64,000 bases of DNA from Streptosporangium sandarakinum (GCF_013409935.1 NZ_JACCCO010000003.1:1364001-1428000); one strand, 5' to 3'. Positions 15,133 through 26,966 are shown, counted from the stretch's first letter. Notes: generated from the sequence alone by a model not told the origin. Translations and numbers: made by a program.

Positions 15133-18100
15133 GCGGCGTGGGTCCTTTCCAGCTCTTCGATGCCGATGAGGTCGTCGGGCTTGGCGTCGGGCACCTCGTC
15201 GTCGAAGCGCGCCAGCGTCCTGACGCGCAGACCGGCGAGGGTCAGCAGGCCCATGGCGAGCCCGCAGATCAGGTAGAACAGCCCCAGCCCGCGTCCCGGG
15301 CCGGTGCCGATGAGCGCGCCGACGGTTCCGGCGAGCGGGCCGCCGGCGGCCATCAGCGGGTCGAGCAGGGGAGCGGCGAGCGGCGCGACGACGCCGAAGC
15401 CGATGGGCACGGTCGCCGCGGCGATCATGGTGTTGACCGCGATGATCCGGCCCTGGAAGCGGTGCGGCACCTTCACCTGGATGATCGTGGCGATGATGCC
15501 GTTGATCAGCGACAGCGAGAAGGACATGCCGAACGCGCCGACGCCGATCAGCCACAGGTTGGGCTGCAACCCGGTGACCAGGCCCGCGAGGGCCATCAGC
15601 CCGGCCGAGGCGATCGCGCCGCGCAGCTTGCGGTGGGTCGGGCCGCCCCACAGGCTCATCACCAGGCCGCCCACGATCGCGCCGGCGCCGCCCGCGACCG
15701 CCACCGTGCCGGCGGCGGCCAAGGTGGAGAACGACAGCACCAGCGGCGAGACCATGACGAACATGGGCGCCAGGAACAGGTTCACCCCGGCGAAGAAGAA
15801 CAGCATCGCGCGGAAGCCGCGGTGTCCCAGCGAGTACCGGAAGCCGTTGACGATCTCCGCGGAGATCGGCTCGCGGCGGCGCAGACCCAGCGCGGTGGGG
15901 AACTTCACCAGCAGGACCACCAGGACGGCGAACGCGTAGGCGGCGACCTGGACGGTCAGGATGCCCTCCAGCCCGATCGCGGCGAGCATGCCGACCGCGA
16001 TGAGCGGGGCCAGGAACTGCCCGCTGCCGATGGCGAGCTGCACGATGCCGTTGGCGTGGCCCAGGTAGCGCTTGGGCACCAGCTGCGGTATCGACGCCTG
16101 GTAGGCGAGCCGCTGGAACGTCACCGAGACGGAGACGATCGCTATCAGCCCGTACAGCGGGCCGACGGTGAGCCGGTCGGTCAGCAGCAGCGCGAGCATC
16201 ACCGCCTGGGTGAGGCCCGACGCGGCGTCACCGGCGATCATCACGCGCCGCCGGTCGTAGCGGTCGACCACCGCGCCCGCCAGCGGCGCCACGACGATGC
16301 CCGGCACCAGGGCGAGCAGCGCGATGAGCCCGAAGTGGGCCATCGACCCGGTCTTCTGGAAGATCCAGATCGGCACCGCGAACTCGGTGAGCGCCGACCC
16401 GACCAGCGAGACCAGCTGGCCCAGCGCGATGGGCAGGAAGCGGCGCATGCTCGGCTCGCGCTCGGTGCGCGCGGCCTTCCGGTGCACGGTCTCCTGCAGC
16501 CACCAGGTGCCGCCCGCCTCGCGGGAGTGCTCCCGCCGCCAGGCGTCGTCGGCGCGGTGCGTCCCGGTGACGATCCGGGCCAGCTCGTCGGCGCGGTACT
16601 TGGGGAAGAAGTGCCCGGCCTCGTCGATGACGACCAGCGACGCCGTCTCCGACAGGAAGCACCACTCCTTGAAGCGCTCCTGGTAGAACTCGGTGCTGGG
16701 GTCGCGCTCGCCGACGACCGAGACGATCGGCGCCTTCAGCCGCGGCTGTTCGGTGGCGAACAGGTCGGTGAAGTACTCCTCGGCCATCCGGCCGTCCTGG
16801 CGCATCAGCTCGACGGTGAACGTCACCTGCTCCTCGTCGAGGCCGGTCATGTCGCCGCCGAGCGCGCGCAGCTCGGCCGCGATGCTGCGGGTGCCGTGCA
16901 GGCGGTCGTTGATCAGCGTGCTGAGCGGTCCGAGGAAGCGGCCCCTGGGCTTGGCGAACGGGAAGATGCCGCCCAGGTAGAGGGCGTCCAGCTCACGTCC
17001 GGACGCCTCGACCTGCTTGGACAGCTCGATGGCCAGGGCGCTGCCCGGCGCGCAGTGCCCGTAGATGACCAGCGGGCCCTGGATGTGCTCGGCGATCTCC
17101 TTGACGCACTGCGCGGCGACCTCCTGGAAGGGAAGCTGCGCCTCCTCACCCGGCTCACGGCCGGGGGCGGCGACCGCGTAGAGGGAGTAGCCGGCGGGCA
17201 TCGCGTCGGCGAGCGTCTGGTAGACGACCGCGTTGGCGCCGCCGTACGGCACGCAGACGACGGTGCCGAGGCGGTCCTTCGGGGCGATCGGACGGGTCAG
17301 CTCGGCGAGCATCCGGCGCGGCCCGGCCGTCTCCCCGCGCCGCTCGACGATCAGCTTCGCGAGCTGGGCGACGGTCGGGTTCTTGAACATCTCCAGCACG
17401 CCGATCGGCGGCTTGCTGTCGGGGAACGCCTTGCGCATCCTCGCCACCACCTGGGTGGCCAGCAGCGAGTGGCCGCCGAGGTCGAAGAAGTCGTCGTTCG
17501 CGCCGACCTGCTCCAGGTCCAGCACGTTCGCCCAGATGGTGGCGACGGCCTCCTCGACGGGCCCCTCCGGCGCGGTGTAGCCGGCCCGCTGGTCGGCCCG
17601 CTCCGGCTCGGGGTCCGGCAGGGCACGGCGGTCCACCTTGCCGTGCGCCTGCAGCGGGAACCGGTCGAGCCAGGCGAACCGTCCGGGGACCATGTACTCG
17701 GGCAGCCGGTCCAGCAGGTGCGCCCGCAGCTCGGCCACCGGCGCCTCCGCGGCGTCCGGCTCCTTCTCCAGCCAGGCCACCAGGTGGTCGCCGCGCAGGT
17801 CCACCACGCCTTGGACGACGCCGGGCAGGGTGCCGAGCGCGGCCTCGATCTCGCCGAGCTCCACCCGGTAGCCGCGGATCTTCACCTGGTGGTCGGTGCG
17901 GCCCAGGAACTCCAGCCGGCCGTCGTCGAGCCGGCGCACCAGGTCGCCGGTGCGGTACATCCGCGCGCCGGGCTCGCCGTAGGGGTCGGCGACGAAGCGC
18001 TCGGCGGTCAGCCCGGGACGGCCGAGGTAGCCGCGCGCCAGGGTGTCGCCGCCGATGTACAGCTCACCGGCCACGCCCGGCGGGACCAGGCGCAGCGCCC

Positions 18101-20555
18101 GGTCCAGCACGTAGACGCGGGCGTCGGGCAGCGGGCGGCCGATGGGCCAGGCCGTGCCGGGCGCCGCCGCCTCGGGGTCCACCCGTTCGGTGGTCACCGC
18201 GACGACCGTCTCGGTGGGACCGTAGCTGTTGAAGATCGCGCAGTCGGTGCGGGCGGCGAGGTCGCGGACCCACGCGGTGGGCGACGCCTCGCCCGCCAGG
18301 ATGAGCGCGCGGCGCGGCAGCAGCCGCTCCGGCTCCACCTCGGCCCCCAGGGCGGCCAGGTGCGAGGGCGTCATCTTCAGGTAGTCCAGGTGCGCGATGG
18401 CCTCGGCCAGCTCGTGCCCGGAGCCGCGGCGCGGCAGCTGGTGCAGTGTGCCGCCGCCGGTGAGCGGCAGGTAGAACATCAGCATGCTGAAGTCGAAGGC
18501 GAGCGACTGCAGCAGGCCGAAGTGGGCGTCCGGCACGATGCCGTACTCGGCGCGGATGTACTCCAGGTAGGCCACGATGTGGCGGTGCTGGACGCCGACG
18601 CCCTTGGGGCGGCCGGTGGTGCCGGAGGTGTAGATCACGTAGGCGAGGTCGCCGGGGCCGGCCAGCGGCTCCAGCGGGCCGTCGTCCTCCTCGGAGGTGT
18701 CGCCGAGCCGGTCGAGCTCCACGACGGGACCGGTGAAGCCGGGCGCCCTGTCCCGCAGCGACGAGCTGGTGACCAGCAGGACCGCCGAGGAGTCGGCGAG
18801 CAGGAACTCCAGCCGGTCGGTCGGCTGCTCGGGGTCCAGCGGCAGGTAGGCGCCGCCCGCCTTGAGCACCGCGAGGATCGCCACGGCGGCGTCCACGTTG
18901 CCCTCCAGGCAGATCGCGACGCGGGCGTCGGGGCCGACGCCCATCCCGCGCAGCCGCCTGGCCAGCCGGTTCGCCCGGCCGTGCAGCTCGGCGAAGGTGA
19001 GCGACCGGTCTCCGGCCACCAGGGCGCGGACGTCCGGGGTCCGCTCCGCCTGGGCCTCGGCCATCTCGCCGAGCGTGCGGTACGACGGCTCCCAGGTGCG
19101 GGTGCCGGCCCACTCGCCGAGCAGCGCCTCGCGCTCGGCGTCGCCGAGCAGCGACACCTCCGACAGACGGCGCCCGTGGTCGGCGACGGCCTGCTCCAGG
19201 AAGCGCCGCATCGCGCGCTCGACGCGCTCGACGGACGCGGCCTCGAACAGGTCGGTGCGGTAGGTGAAGAACCCCTCCAGCCCCTCGTCGGCCTCGGTGA
19301 CGTACAGCGCGAGGTCGAACTGGGTGATGGTGAGCGGGAACTCGAACGGCGCGATCTCCAGCCCGGCGACGCCGCGGGCCGGCTCCGCCCGGTTGTTCAG
19401 CGCGAAGGTCACCTGGAAGATCGCCGACCGGCTGGGGTCGCGCTCCACCCGCAGGTCGTTGACCAGCTGGTGGAAGGGGTAGTCCTGGTGGCCGAGCGCG
19501 CCCAGCACGGTCTCCCGGGTGCGCAGCAGGTGTTCGGCGATCGTCGGGTCGTCCCCGGTACGGCCGCGCAGCGTCACCATGTTGACGAAGGAGCCGACCA
19601 CGCCCTCCAGCTCCCGGTAGGGCCGTCCGGCCACCGGCGAGCCGACGCCGAAGTCGTCCTGGCCGGCGAGCCGGGCGAGGACCGCCTGGTAGGCGGCGAG
19701 CAGCGTCATGTAGAGCGTGGCGCCGTGCGCCCTGCCGAGCTCCCGGACCGCCTCGGTCAGCTCCGCGTCCCAGGTGAAGGCGGACAGCGCGCCCTCGAAG
19801 CGCTGTTCGGCCGGGCGCGGGTGGTCGGTGGGCAGTTCCAGGTCGGGCATCCCGGTGAGCTGCTCGCGCCAGAACGCGACGTCGGGCTCGACCTCGGGCC
19901 CGCCCAGCCGCTCCCGCTCCCATACGGCGAAGTCGCCGAACTGCGCCTGCGGCTGCGGCAGCTCCACCGGGGCGCCGTCGCGCAGCCCGGCGTACAGGGC
20001 GAAGAGCTCGTCGGCCATGATCTCCAGCGACCGGCCGTCGCTGACGACGTGGTGTACGGCGAGCAGCAGCACGTGGTCGTCCGGCGCGATGCGGACCAGC
20101 GTCGCCCGCAGCAGCGCGTCGGCGGCCAGGTCGAACGGCCGCCTGACCTCCTCCCCGACGATCTCGGCCGCGCGGGCGGCGTCGTCCGCCGCCATGACCT
20201 TCAGCGTGGCGGGGCCGGGCTCGTCGATGACGACCCTGGGCCGCCCGTCCTGGCTGGGGAAGCGCATCCGCAGCGCCTCGTGCCGGGCGACCAGCGCGGT
20301 CAGCGCGGCCTCCAGCAGCTCGGCGTCCAGCTCACCGGTCAGCCGCAGCGTCAGCGGCATCGTGTACGCGGTGTTGCCCGGGGCGAGCTGCTCCATGAAC
20401 CACAGGCGTTCCTGTCCGCTGGACGGCGGCGGCTCGGTCTCGGGGGACCGGGGCCGGACCGTGACGGTCGCCGCCCGTCCTCGTAATCGCTGCGCCAGCA
20501 GGGCGCGCTTGTCGGCCGAGAGCGTGACGGCGCGTTCCGACAGCTGGTCGGTCAT
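15129..20555 (-). CDS. NRPS C: C-A-T-TE module fused to an MFS exporter
   Basis: One uninterrupted frame encodes 1808 residues. Domains: condensation (about 45-460, H168-H-V-V-S-D-G174), adenylation (about 480-970, [11 protein letters not shown] near 640), carrier ([10 protein letters not shown], Ser1030), thioesterase (about 1070-1340) and, from Met1370, a complete EntS-like MFS transporter with about 12 membrane helices. The thioesterase elbow is G-H-C-A-P-G with Cys1168 where Ser is usual; Asp near 1286 and His1315 complete the triad. My hand-read A-domain pocket (D-F-L-M-I-A-S-V-A) matches no code I know. AAGGAAGG precedes the ATG. The internal Met1370 has no good ribosome site, so the fusion looks real. 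It acts as the last module, releasing and exporting the peptide at the membrane. Confidence 0.93.
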   Translation of the reverse strand: MTDQLSERAVTLSADKRALLAQRLRGRAATVTVRPRSPETEPPPSSGQERLWFMEQLAPGNTAYTMPLTLRLTGELDAELLEAALTALVARHEALRMRFPSQDGRPRVVIDEPGPATLKVMAADDAARAAEIVGEEVRRPFDLAADALLRATLVRIAPDDHVLLLAVHHVVSDGRSLEIMADELFALYAGLRDGAPVELPQPQAQFGDFAVWERERLGGPEVEPDVAFWREQLTGMPDLELPTDHPRPAEQRFEGALSAFTWDAELTEAVRELGRAHGATLYMTLLAAYQAVLARLAGQDDFGVGSPVAGRPYRELEGVVGSFVNMVTLRGRTGDDPTIAEHLLRTRETVLGALGHQDYPFHQLVNDLRVERDPSRSAIFQVTFALNNRAEPARGVAGLEIAPFEFPLTITQFDLALYVTEADEGLEGFFTYRTDLFEAASVERVERAMRRFLEQAVADHGRRLSEVSLLGDAEREALLGEWAGTRTWEPSYRTLGEMAEAQAERTPDVRALVAGDRSLTFAELHGRANRLARRLRGMGVGPDARVAICLEGNVDAAVAILAVLKAGGAYLPLDPEQPTDRLEFLLADSSAVLLVTSSSLRDRAPGFTGPVVELDRLGDTSEEDDGPLEPLAGPGDLAYVIYTSGTTGRPKGVGVQHRHIVAYLEYIRAEYGIVPDAHFGLLQSLAFDFSMLMFYLPLTGGGTLHQLPRRGSGHELAEAIAHLDYLKMTPSHLAALGAEVEPERLLPRRALILAGEASPTAWVRDLAARTDCAIFNSYGPTETVVAVTTERVDPEAAAPGTAWPIGRPLPDARVYVLDRALRLVPPGVAGELYIGGDTLARGYLGRPGLTAERFVADPYGEPGARMYRTGDLVRRLDDGRLEFLGRTDHQVKIRGYRVELGEIEAALGTLPGVVQGVVDLRGDHLVAWLEKEPDAAEAPVAELRAHLLDRLPEYMVPGRFAWLDRFPLQAHGKVDRRALPDPEPERADQRAGYTAPEGPVEEAVATIWANVLDLEQVGANDDFFDLGGHSLLATQVVARMRKAFPDSKPPIGVLEMFKNPTVAQLAKLIVERRGETAGPRRMLAELTRPIAPKDRLGTVVCVPYGGANAVVYQTLADAMPAGYSLYAVAAPGREPGEEAQLPFQEVAAQCVKEIAEHIQGPLVIYGHCAPGSALAIELSKQVEASGRELDALYLGGIFPFAKPRGRFLGPLSTLINDRLHGTRSIAAELRALGGDMTGLDEEQVTFTVELMRQDGRMAEEYFTDLFATEQPRLKAPIVSVVGERDPSTEFYQERFKEWCFLSETASLVVIDEAGHFFPKYRADELARIVTGTHRADDAWRREHSREAGGTWWLQETVHRKAARTEREPSMRRFLPIALGQLVSLVGSALTEFAVPIWIFQKTGSMAHFGLIALLALVPGIVVAPLAGAVVDRYDRRRVMIAGDAASGLTQAVMLALLLTDRLTVGPLYGLIAIVSVSVTFQRLAYQASIPQLVPKRYLGHANGIVQLAIGSGQFLAPLIAVGMLAAIGLEGILTVQVAAYAFAVLVVLLVKFPTALGLRRREPISAEIVNGFRYSLGHRGFRAMLFFFAGVNLFLAPMFVMVSPLVLSFSTLAAAGTVAVAGGAGAIVGGLVMSLWGGPTHRKLRGAIASAGLMALAGLVTGLQPNLWLIGVGAFGMSFSLSLINGIIATIIQVKVPHRFQGRIIAVNTMIAAATVPIGFGVVAPLAAPLLDPLMAAGGPLAGTVGALIGTGPGRGLGLFYLICGLAMGLLTLAGLRVRTLARFDDEVPDAKPDDLIGIEELERTHAA

Positions 20556-20587
20556 CTACGGTTTCCTTCCTTGCGGGACAGCGGCGC

Positions 20588-23500
20588 TCAGGCGCCCTGT
20601 CCTTCGATGTCGGCGATCAGCAGTGCCTCCACGGCGTCGGCCAGCTTCTCGACGGTGGGGTTGGCGAAGATCACGTTGATCGGGATCTCCAGGTCCACGG
20701 CGGCCCGGATCCTGGCGGCCACCCTGATGGCGAGCAGGGAGTTGCCGCCGAGGGCGAAGAAGTCGTCGTGGACGCCGACGCGGGTGTCGCCGAGCACGTC
20801 GGTCCAGACGTCGGCGACGAGGTGTTCGGCGTCGGTGCGGGGCGGGACGAACGCGACGGCGGTGCTCTCCTGCCAGACGGGGGCGGGGAGGGCGCGGCGG
20901 TCCACCTTGCCGCTGTGGTTGAGCGGCAGGGCGTCCATGACCGTGAACGCGGCCGGGACCATGTAGGCGGGCAGGTTGTCCTCGGCGAAGCGCCGCACCA
21001 GGTCGGCGAGTTCGCCCTCGCGGCCGGCGTCCGCGACGCGCGGGACGAGGTAGGCGGCCAGCCGTCTGTCGCCGGGCTGGTCCTCGCGCACCACGGTCAC
21101 CGCCTGCCTGAGCTCGGGATGCCGGCCCAGCACGGCGTTGATCTCGCCGAGTTCGATGCGGATGCCGCGGATCTTGACCTGGTCGTCGACGCGGCCGAGG
21201 TAGTCGAGGGTTCCGTCGGGTAGCCGGCGGACGAGGTCGCCGGTGCGGTACATGCGTTCGCCGGGCTCCTCGGGGCAGGCGACGAAGCGTTCGGCGGTGA
21301 GGTCGGGGCGGTGCAGGTAGCCGCGGGCCAGGTGTTCGCCGGTGAGGTAGAGCTCGCCGGGGACGCCGGGCGGGACGGGGTTGAGGTGGTCGTCCAGGAC
21401 GTAGGCGCGGGTGTTGTCCAGGGGGCGGCCGATGGGGACGACGGGGCCGGGGGTGGTGATGGGGTGGGCGGTGGCGTAGACGGTGGTCTCGGTGGGGCCG
21501 TAGCCGTTGAAGACGGTTGTGGCGCCGGCGGCCAGGACGTGGGCGACGGCGGTGGGGGAGGCGGCTTCGCCGGCGATCCATAGTTCGGGGATGCGGGCGA
21601 GCAGGGCGGGGTGGTCGGGGGCCAGGACGTTGAACAGGCCGGTGGACAGGAAGATCGCGGTGACGTGTTCGTCGTCGAGGGCCCAGGTGAGGGTGGTGGC
21701 GTCGACGACGCCGGGGGGTGCCACGACGATGGTGCCGCCGTTGAGCAGGGGCACCCAGAGTTCGTACATGGACACGTCGAAGGAGGAGGCGGTGTGGAAC
21801 AGGACCCGCCGGTGGGCGGGGCCGTGCCAGAGCCGGTCGGTGGCGAAGGAGCGGATGTTGCGGTGGGTGACGGCGACGCCCTTGGGGGTGCCGGTGGAGC
21901 CGGAGGTGAACATCGCGTACACCAGCCGGTCCGCCGCGATCTCCAGACCGAGGTTCTGCGGGTCGCTCTCCTCGGTGGCCGTCATCGCCTGGACGCCCTC
22001 CACGGCCCGGGCGTGCTCGGCCAGCTCGTGCTCGGCGTAGACGGCGTCGGTCAGCACCACCCGCGCGCCGGTCCGCTCGACGATCCAGCGCATCCGGCTC
22101 ACCGGCAGGCCCGGGTGCAGCGGCACGTAGGCGCCGCCGGCCTTGGTGACGGCCAGCATCGCCACCACCACGTCGGCCGAGCGCTCCATGAGCACCGCGA
22201 CCGGTGACTCCGGCCCGACGCCGGCGGCGAGCAGGCGGCGGGCCAGGGCGTTGGCCCGGCCGTTGAGCTCGGCCGCGCTCAGGCGGACCTCGCCGCAGAC
22301 CACCGCCTCGGCGTCCGGGTCGGCCGCCACCCGCGCCTCGAACAGCTCGGCCAGGTTGCCCTGCGGGGTGGGGGCGGCGGTGTCGTTCCACTCCGTGAGG
22401 AGGGCGCGGCGTTCGGCGGGGTCGAGGAGGTCCACCGCGCCGATCGGGACGTCGGGGTCGGCGGCGACGGCCTCCAGCAGCCGCACCAGCCGCGCCGCGA
22501 TCGTCTCGGCCGTGCCCCGGTCGAACAGGTCGGTGGCGTACTGCAGCACGCCCTCCACCCCGGCCGGGGCGCCGTCGGCGGAGCGGCCGTCGGTGAAACC
22601 GAACAGCAGGTCGCACTTGGCGCCGCCGAACCCGTACAGCGAGTACGCCGGGTCCAGCGCCATCGTCAGCCCCGCGACCCCGCTCTCGGCGGGGGAGGTG
22701 TTCACCAGGCCGAGCATCACCTGGAACAGCGGGGTACGGCCCGGCACCCGCGGCGGGTTGATCGCCTCGACCAGGTTCTCGAACGGCACGTCCTGGTTGG
22801 CGAAGGCGGCCAGGTCGGTCTCGCGGACCCGGGCCAGCAGCTCGCGGAAGGTGGGGTTCCCCGAGGTGTCGGTGCGCAGCACCAGCGTGTTGGCGAAGAA
22901 GCCGACCAGGTCGGTCAGCGCCTCGTCGGTGCGGCCGGCGACGGGGGCGCCGATCGGCACGTCGGCGCCGGCGCCCAGCCGGGTCAGCAGCGCCGCCAGC
23001 CCGGCCTGCAACGTCATGAACAGCGTCGCCTGATCGGCCTGGGCCACCGCCAGCAGCCGCCGGCGCAGGCCGGCCGGGAGCGTGAAGGACACCGACTCGC
23101 CCAGGTGTCCGGGCGCCGCGGGCCGGGGCCGGTCGGCGGGCAGCGCGATCTCGTCGGGCATCCCGGCCAGCGCGGCGCGCCAGTGGGCGGTCTGCTCGCC
23201 CATCAGGCTGCCCGGGTCGGCGGGGTCGCCGAGCAGTTCGCGCTGCCAGCGGGTGTAGTCGCTGTAGCGGACCGGCAGCGGCTGCCAGCCGGGTTCCTGG
23301 CCGCGCACCCGGGCGGCGTAGGCCGTGGCCAGGTCGCGCTCCAGCGGGCCGAGGGACCACCCGTCGATCGCGATGTGGTGGAACAGCAGGGCCAGCACGT
23401 GCTCGTCCCGCCCGCCGACCGGCGGCAGCGCGAACAGCTCCGCCCGCATCGGCGGCTCCGACGCCAGGTCGAACGGCCGCAGCGCGGTCCGCCGGATCGC

Positions 23501-25555
23501 GGCGTCCAGCTCCGGCCCGTCGACGATCCCGGTGACGGTCAGGTCCGGCAGGCCCTCCAGCACCCGGGGCTCGGGACGGCCGTCCCGGGCGGGGAAGACG
23601 GTGCGCAGCGTCTCGTGCCGCCGGGCCACGTCGGCGACCGCGGCGCGCAGCGCCTCCCGGTCCAGCGGGCCCGACAGCCGCAGCACCAGCGGGATCGTGT
23701 AGAGGCTCACGCTCTCGGCGAGCCGGTCGGAGATCCACAGACGCGACTGGGCGAACGACGGCTCCGGGCGTCCGGACTCCCCGCCGCGGGCCAGGACCGG
23801 CCTGGGCCGGCCGCCGCCCTCACCGCCGGCCCGCTCGATCCGGGCGGCGAGCGCGGCCACGGTCGGCGCTTCGAAGATCTCGCGGATCTGGAGTTCGGTG
23901 GAGAAGGTGGAGCGGATGGCGGTGACGGCGCGCATGGCGAGCAGGGAGTGGCCGCCGAGGGTGAAGAAGTCGTCGTCGATGCCGACGCCGGGTACGGCCA
24001 GCAGTTCGGCGAACAGTGCGCAGAGCCGTTCCTCGACGGGGGTGCGCGGGGCCGTGCCGGAGGCCGTGGTCTCCGGGGCGGGCAGGGCGCGGCGGTCGAC
24101 CTTGCCGTTGTGGTTGAGCGGCAGCGCCGCCAGTACGACGAACGCCGACGGCACCATGTAGGCGGGCAGCGTCTCCCCGGCCGCCCGCCGTACCCGGTCG
24201 GCGAGCTGACCGGTGTCCGCGCCCGTGCCCGCGTCCGTGGCGCGCGGGACGAGGTAGGCGACCAGCCGCTTGTCCCCGGGACGGTCCTCCCGGGCCAGGA
24301 CGGCGACCTGGGCCACCTCGGGGTGCCGCGCGAGAATCGTCTCGATCTCGCCCAGCTCGATGCGGAAGCCGCGGATCTTCACCTGGCCGTCGGCGCGCCC
24401 GACGAACTCGAGGTCCCCGTCGGGCAGGCGGCGCACCAGGTCCCCGGTGCGGTACATCCGCGTGCCAGGCTCTCCGTGGGGGCAGGCGACGAAGCGTTCG
24501 GCGGTCAGGTCCGGCCGGCCCAGGTAGCCGCGCGCCAGCTGCTCCCCGGTGAGGTACAGCTCGCCCTCGTCGGCGGGCCGCAGATTCCCGTCCAGGACGT
24601 GGACGCCGACGGCGTCCAGCGGGCGGCCGATGGGAACGGCGCCCGACGGGGGTTTCTCCACCGGGTAGGAGACCGAGAACGTCGTGTTCTCGGTGGGGCC
24701 GTAGGCGTTGTGCACGATGCCGTCGGTGAGGACGATCCGCTCCATCGCGGCGGGGTGGGCGGCCTCGCCGCCGGTCCACAGCGAGGGGATCCGGGCCAGC
24801 AGCTCCGGCGCCTCCTCGGCGAGCACGTTGAACAGGCCGGTCGTCATGAACGCCGCGGTGATCCGCTCGTCGTCCAGCATCCGGGCCACCGTCCCGGCGT
24901 CGACGGCGCCGGGCGGGGCCATGACCACGGTGCCGCCGTTCAGCAGCGGCACCCACAGCTCGTAGGTGGAGGCGTCGAAGGCGAACGAGGAGTGCGACAG
25001 CACGCGGTCGTGCTCCCGCCAGCGGTGGTCGGCGGCGAAGGAGAGGATGTTGCGGTGGGTGACGCCGACGCCCTTGGGGGCGCCGGTGGAACCGGAGGTG
25101 AACATCACGTACGCCAGCCGGTCGGCGGCGATGTCCAGGCCCGGGTTCTCCGGGTCGGTGTCGTCGCCCACGGTCAGGGAGGCGGCGTGCTCGGCCAACT
25201 CGTGGCCGGCGTGCGCCGTGTCGGTCAGCACGATCCGCGCGCCCGCCTGGTCGAGGATCGCCCGCATGCGGGCGACCGGATAGGCCGGGTGCAGCGGCAC
25301 GTAGGCGCCGCCGGCCTTGACGACGGCCAGCGTCGCCACCGCCACGTCGGCTGAGCGCTCCATGAGCACCGCGACCGGTGACTCCGGTCCGACACCGGCG
25401 GCGAGCAGACGGCGGGCCAGGGCGTTGGCCCGGCCGTTGAGCTCGGCCGCGGTCAGCCGGACCTCGCCGCAGACCACTGCCTCGGCGTGCGGAGCCGCCG
25501 CCACCCGCGCCTCGAACAGCGCGGCAAGGTTCCGCCGCAAAGAAATCGGGTTCAC
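20588..25555 (-). CDS. NRPS A: A-T-C-A-T dimodule
   Basis: The 1655-residue synthetase begins directly with an adenylation domain, as an initiation module does. A1 (1-510) is followed by a carrier (Ser537), condensation (about 625-1050, H726-H-I-A-I-D-G732), A2 (about 1075-1560) and a carrier (Ser1606). There is no epimerase or thioesterase. The hand-read A1 pocket (D-A-Y-F-W-G-A-T-F) resembles Val/Ile codes; A2 (D-V-Y-F-W-A-G-V-Y) is unassigned, perhaps hydrophobic. I use the GTG at 25555, which has GGAG five bases before it. It lies 212 bp after an mbtH-like gene and 32 bp before NRPS C, which starts with the condensation domain needed to accept its product. Parts are identical to NRPS B. 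Confidence 0.93.
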   Translation of the reverse strand: MNPISLRRNLAALFEARVAAAPHAEAVVCGEVRLTAAELNGRANALARRLLAAGVGPESPVAVLMERSADVAVATLAVVKAGGAYVPLHPAYPVARMRAILDQAGARIVLTDTAHAGHELAEHAASLTVGDDTDPENPGLDIAADRLAYVMFTSGSTGAPKGVGVTHRNILSFAADHRWREHDRVLSHSSFAFDASTYELWVPLLNGGTVVMAPPGAVDAGTVARMLDDERITAAFMTTGLFNVLAEEAPELLARIPSLWTGGEAAHPAAMERIVLTDGIVHNAYGPTENTTFSVSYPVEKPPSGAVPIGRPLDAVGVHVLDGNLRPADEGELYLTGEQLARGYLGRPDLTAERFVACPHGEPGTRMYRTGDLVRRLPDGDLEFVGRADGQVKIRGFRIELGEIETILARHPEVAQVAVLAREDRPGDKRLVAYLVPRATDAGTGADTGQLADRVRRAAGETLPAYMVPSAFVVLAALPLNHNGKVDRRALPAPETTASGTAPRTPVEERLCALFAELLAVPGVGIDDDFFTLGGHSLLAMRAVTAIRSTFSTELQIREIFEAPTVAALAARIERAGGEGGGRPRPVLARGGESGRPEPSFAQSRLWISDRLAESVSLYTIPLVLRLSGPLDREALRAAVADVARRHETLRTVFPARDGRPEPRVLEGLPDLTVTGIVDGPELDAAIRRTALRPFDLASEPPMRAELFALPPVGGRDEHVLALLFHHIAIDGWSLGPLERDLATAYAARVRGQEPGWQPLPVRYSDYTRWQRELLGDPADPGSLMGEQTAHWRAALAGMPDEIALPADRPRPAAPGHLGESVSFTLPAGLRRRLLAVAQADQATLFMTLQAGLAALLTRLGAGADVPIGAPVAGRTDEALTDLVGFFANTLVLRTDTSGNPTFRELLARVRETDLAAFANQDVPFENLVEAINPPRVPGRTPLFQVMLGLVNTSPAESGVAGLTMALDPAYSLYGFGGAKCDLLFGFTDGRSADGAPAGVEGVLQYATDLFDRGTAETIAARLVRLLEAVAADPDVPIGAVDLLDPAERRALLTEWNDTAAPTPQGNLAELFEARVAADPDAEAVVCGEVRLSAAELNGRANALARRLLAAGVGPESPVAVLMERSADVVVAMLAVTKAGGAYVPLHPGLPVSRMRWIVERTGARVVLTDAVYAEHELAEHARAVEGVQAMTATEESDPQNLGLEIAADRLVYAMFTSGSTGTPKGVAVTHRNIRSFATDRLWHGPAHRRVLFHTASSFDVSMYELWVPLLNGGTIVVAPPGVVDATTLTWALDDEHVTAIFLSTGLFNVLAPDHPALLARIPELWIAGEAASPTAVAHVLAAGATTVFNGYGPTETTVYATAHPITTPGPVVPIGRPLDNTRAYVLDDHLNPVPPGVPGELYLTGEHLARGYLHRPDLTAERFVACPEEPGERMYRTGDLVRRLPDGTLDYLGRVDDQVKIRGIRIELGEINAVLGRHPELRQAVTVVREDQPGDRRLAAYLVPRVADAGREGELADLVRRFAEDNLPAYMVPAAFTVMDALPLNHSGKVDRRALPAPVWQESTAVAFVPPRTDAEHLVADVWTDVLGDTRVGVHDDFFALGGNSLLAIRVAARIRAAVDLEIPINVIFANPTVEKLADAVEALLIADIEGQGA
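21440..21934. repeat. 495-bp block identical to 27917-28411
   Basis: Read base by base, this part of NRPS A A2 is identical to 27917-28411 in NRPS B A2, bounded by single mismatches at 21439 and 21935. The tract is strikingly G-rich on the plus strand, unlike its flanks. It points to recent gene conversion or duplication. Confidence 0.85.
23856..24097. repeat. 242-bp block identical to 30375-30616
   Basis: The carrier region after A1 in NRPS A is identical to the equivalent region of NRPS B over 242 bp, with divergence on both sides. Confidence 0.85.
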
Positions 25556-25767
25556 GGAATCTCCAGGTTCAGGGCACGGGGACACAGGGGCCCCAGGGCA
25601 CGATGAGGCGAAAAGCCGAACCGATGGCACAGGCGCTGTTCAGCCACGGCTCAGCCGCGCGGAATATCCGTTCCTGAACACGGCTCGTGGCGGTAGTCGC
25701 CCGGAGAGAAGGAACTCGGTGCCACTTTCAGGACACTGATGCCCTTTTTGGGGCCTTAATGCCCTTT

Positions 25768-25968
25768 TTAGGACGTCTGCAGGCTACGCGGCCGCATGTC
25801 GGCCCAGTTCGCGTTGATGAAGTCCAGGCAGCCCTGTCGGCTGTCCGTTTCGTGCGCGATGTCCCATCCGCCGGGAACTTCGGCGGAGGTCGGCCAGAGG
25901 GAGTACTGTCCCTCGCCGTTCACCAGAACGAGGTAACTGCCGTTCTCATCGTCGAACGGATTGCTCAT
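25768..25968 (-). CDS. MbtH-like NRPS chaperone (copy 1)
   Basis: The 66-residue protein has the full MbtH signature: N-P-F-D-D near the start, LVNGEGQYSLWP, VPGGW and CLDFINANWADMRP. MbtH proteins bind adenylation domains and support their folding and activity. GGAG lies 6 bases before the ATG. It is the first gene of the NRPS A operon, 212 bp upstream of it. It is a clear paralogue of the copy at 32265-32465. The spacer after it contains ATGCCCTTTTT twice, a possible attenuator that I cannot confirm. Confidence 0.95.
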   Translation of the reverse strand: MSNPFDDENGSYLVLVNGEGQYSLWPTSAEVPGGWDIAHETDSRQGCLDFINANWADMRPRSLQTS

Positions 25969-26090
25969 GGAAACTCCGTGCTTTCGGAAACGGTCTCGTG
26001 GACGTCTTTGTCAACCGGAACGCAGGGTTACCGCATATCACCGGAAAGCGACCGATCCCACCGTCTAAGTCACTAACACCCCGAAGGGGG

Positions 26091-26184
26091 AGTATCCCCT
26101 ATGTATGCGGAGTAATGTCAACCCTTGACTCCGGGCGGGAAAGCGATGTCAACCCTTGACACCGAGAGGGAAAGTGAACAGGAT
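26091..26184. promoter_or_regulatory. Divergent promoter with twin TGTCAACCCTTGACA palindromes, copy 1
   Basis: TGTCAA-CCC-TTGAC(T/A) occurs at 26116-26130 and, as a perfect palindrome, at 26147-26161. Each arm is also a consensus -35 hexamer. On the plus strand, TTGACA (26156-26161) is followed after 17 bases by CAGGAT, in front of the YbhB-like gene. On the minus strand, TTGACA (26121-26116) is followed after about 19 bases by GATACT, in front of mbtH copy 1. The same elements recur with the same spacing at 32587-32649. Confidence 0.6.
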
Positions 26185-26219
26185 CCCCTCAGCCAGGAGT
26201 CAGGAACGGAGACGGGGGA

Positions 26220-26756
26220 ATGATGGCCGGTCGCGCGCCCATGCCATACGACTATTTACGGCAGGTGCCGGCTTTCACGGTCGTCAGCGACGACCTGGTG
26301 CACGGCGAGATCCTGCCCGACGCGCACGTCTACGAAGCCGGCAACGTCTCCCCGCACCTGCGCTGGTCCGGCGCGCCGGCCGGGACGAAGAGCTACGCGA
26401 TCACCTGCTTCGACCCGGACGCCCCCACCGGCAGCGGCTGGTGGCACTGGGTGCTGGCCGACATCCCGGCCGACGTGACCGAGCTGCCGCGCGGCGCGGG
26501 CAGCGGCGACATGGAGGGGCTGCCCAAGGGCGCCCTGCACGGCCGCAACGACTACGGCACCTTCGACTTCGGCGGAGCGGCCCCGCCTCCCGGCCCGGCC
26601 CACCGCTACGTCTTCGCCGTGCACGCCCTCGGGGTGGAGAGCATCGAGGTCACCCCCGACCAGACGGCCGCCGTCTTCAGCGGCACGATCAACCACTACG
26701 CCCTGGCCCGCGCGGTGCTCGTCGCGGAGTACGGCGTGCCGGACTCCGCGGCCTGA
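26220..26756 (+). CDS. YbhB/YbcL-type Raf-kinase-inhibitor-like (PEBP) protein
   Basis: The 178-residue protein has the bacterial PEBP pattern: GNVSPHLRWSGAPAGTKSYAITCFDPDAPTGSGWWHWVLADIP, then LPKGALHGRNDYGTFDFGGAAPPPGPAHRYVF. The conserved DPDAP and the HRY segment form the ligand pocket. Family function in bacteria is poorly known. It lies between the two NRPS/mbtH units on the opposite strand and shares a divergent promoter with mbtH copy 1, so co-regulation with peptide synthesis is possible. The ATG at 26220 or 26223 follows GGGGGA. A very strong hairpin terminates it. Confidence 0.85.
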   Translation: MMAGRAPMPYDYLRQVPAFTVVSDDLVHGEILPDAHVYEAGNVSPHLRWSGAPAGTKSYAITCFDPDAPTGSGWWHWVLADIPADVTELPRGAGSGDMEGLPKGALHGRNDYGTFDFGGAAPPPGPAHRYVFAVHALGVESIEVTPDQTAAVFSGTINHYALARAVLVAEYGVPDSAA

Positions 26757-26772
26757 CCGGCCGTTCGGCGCC

Positions 26773-26818
26773 TCGGGCCCCTCACCCGCCCCGGTTCACC
26801 GGCGGGTGAGGGGCCCGA
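26773..26818 (+). terminator. Strong intrinsic terminator of the YbhB-like gene
   Basis: An 18-bp perfect stem (26773-26790 with 26801-26818) around a 10-base loop starts 17 bp after the stop codon. It is followed closely by CTTTTCC. Confidence 0.8.
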
Positions 26819-26966
26819 ACGCTTTTCCGGCACCCCGTCCCCTCCGGACACCGCTCCTCTCCGTCCGCCCGATGTCCTTCGGGCATCCGGCACGGCTCGC
26901 CCGGCCGCCGCGGCATACCGGATCGGCATGCCGCGGGGCCGGGCGGCGGGCTCGGGGTTCTGCTCC

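Noticed and set aside
15138..20486. Very long plus-strand open frame opposite NRPS C
   Set aside because: It mirrors the codon structure of the real gene in GC-rich DNA, shows no domain, and has Gly/Arg/Gln/Val-biased composition. The minus-strand frame is an unmistakable NRPS/MFS.
16448..20555. Separate MFS gene starting at the internal ATG 16448
   Set aside because: There is no stop codon between TE and MFS and no ribosome site before that ATG, so a single fused protein is the simpler reading.
25969..26219. Iron-box (DmdR/IdeR) control of the NRPS cluster
   Set aside because: No TTAGGTTAGSCTAACCTAA-like sequence was found; the palindrome present is of a different type.
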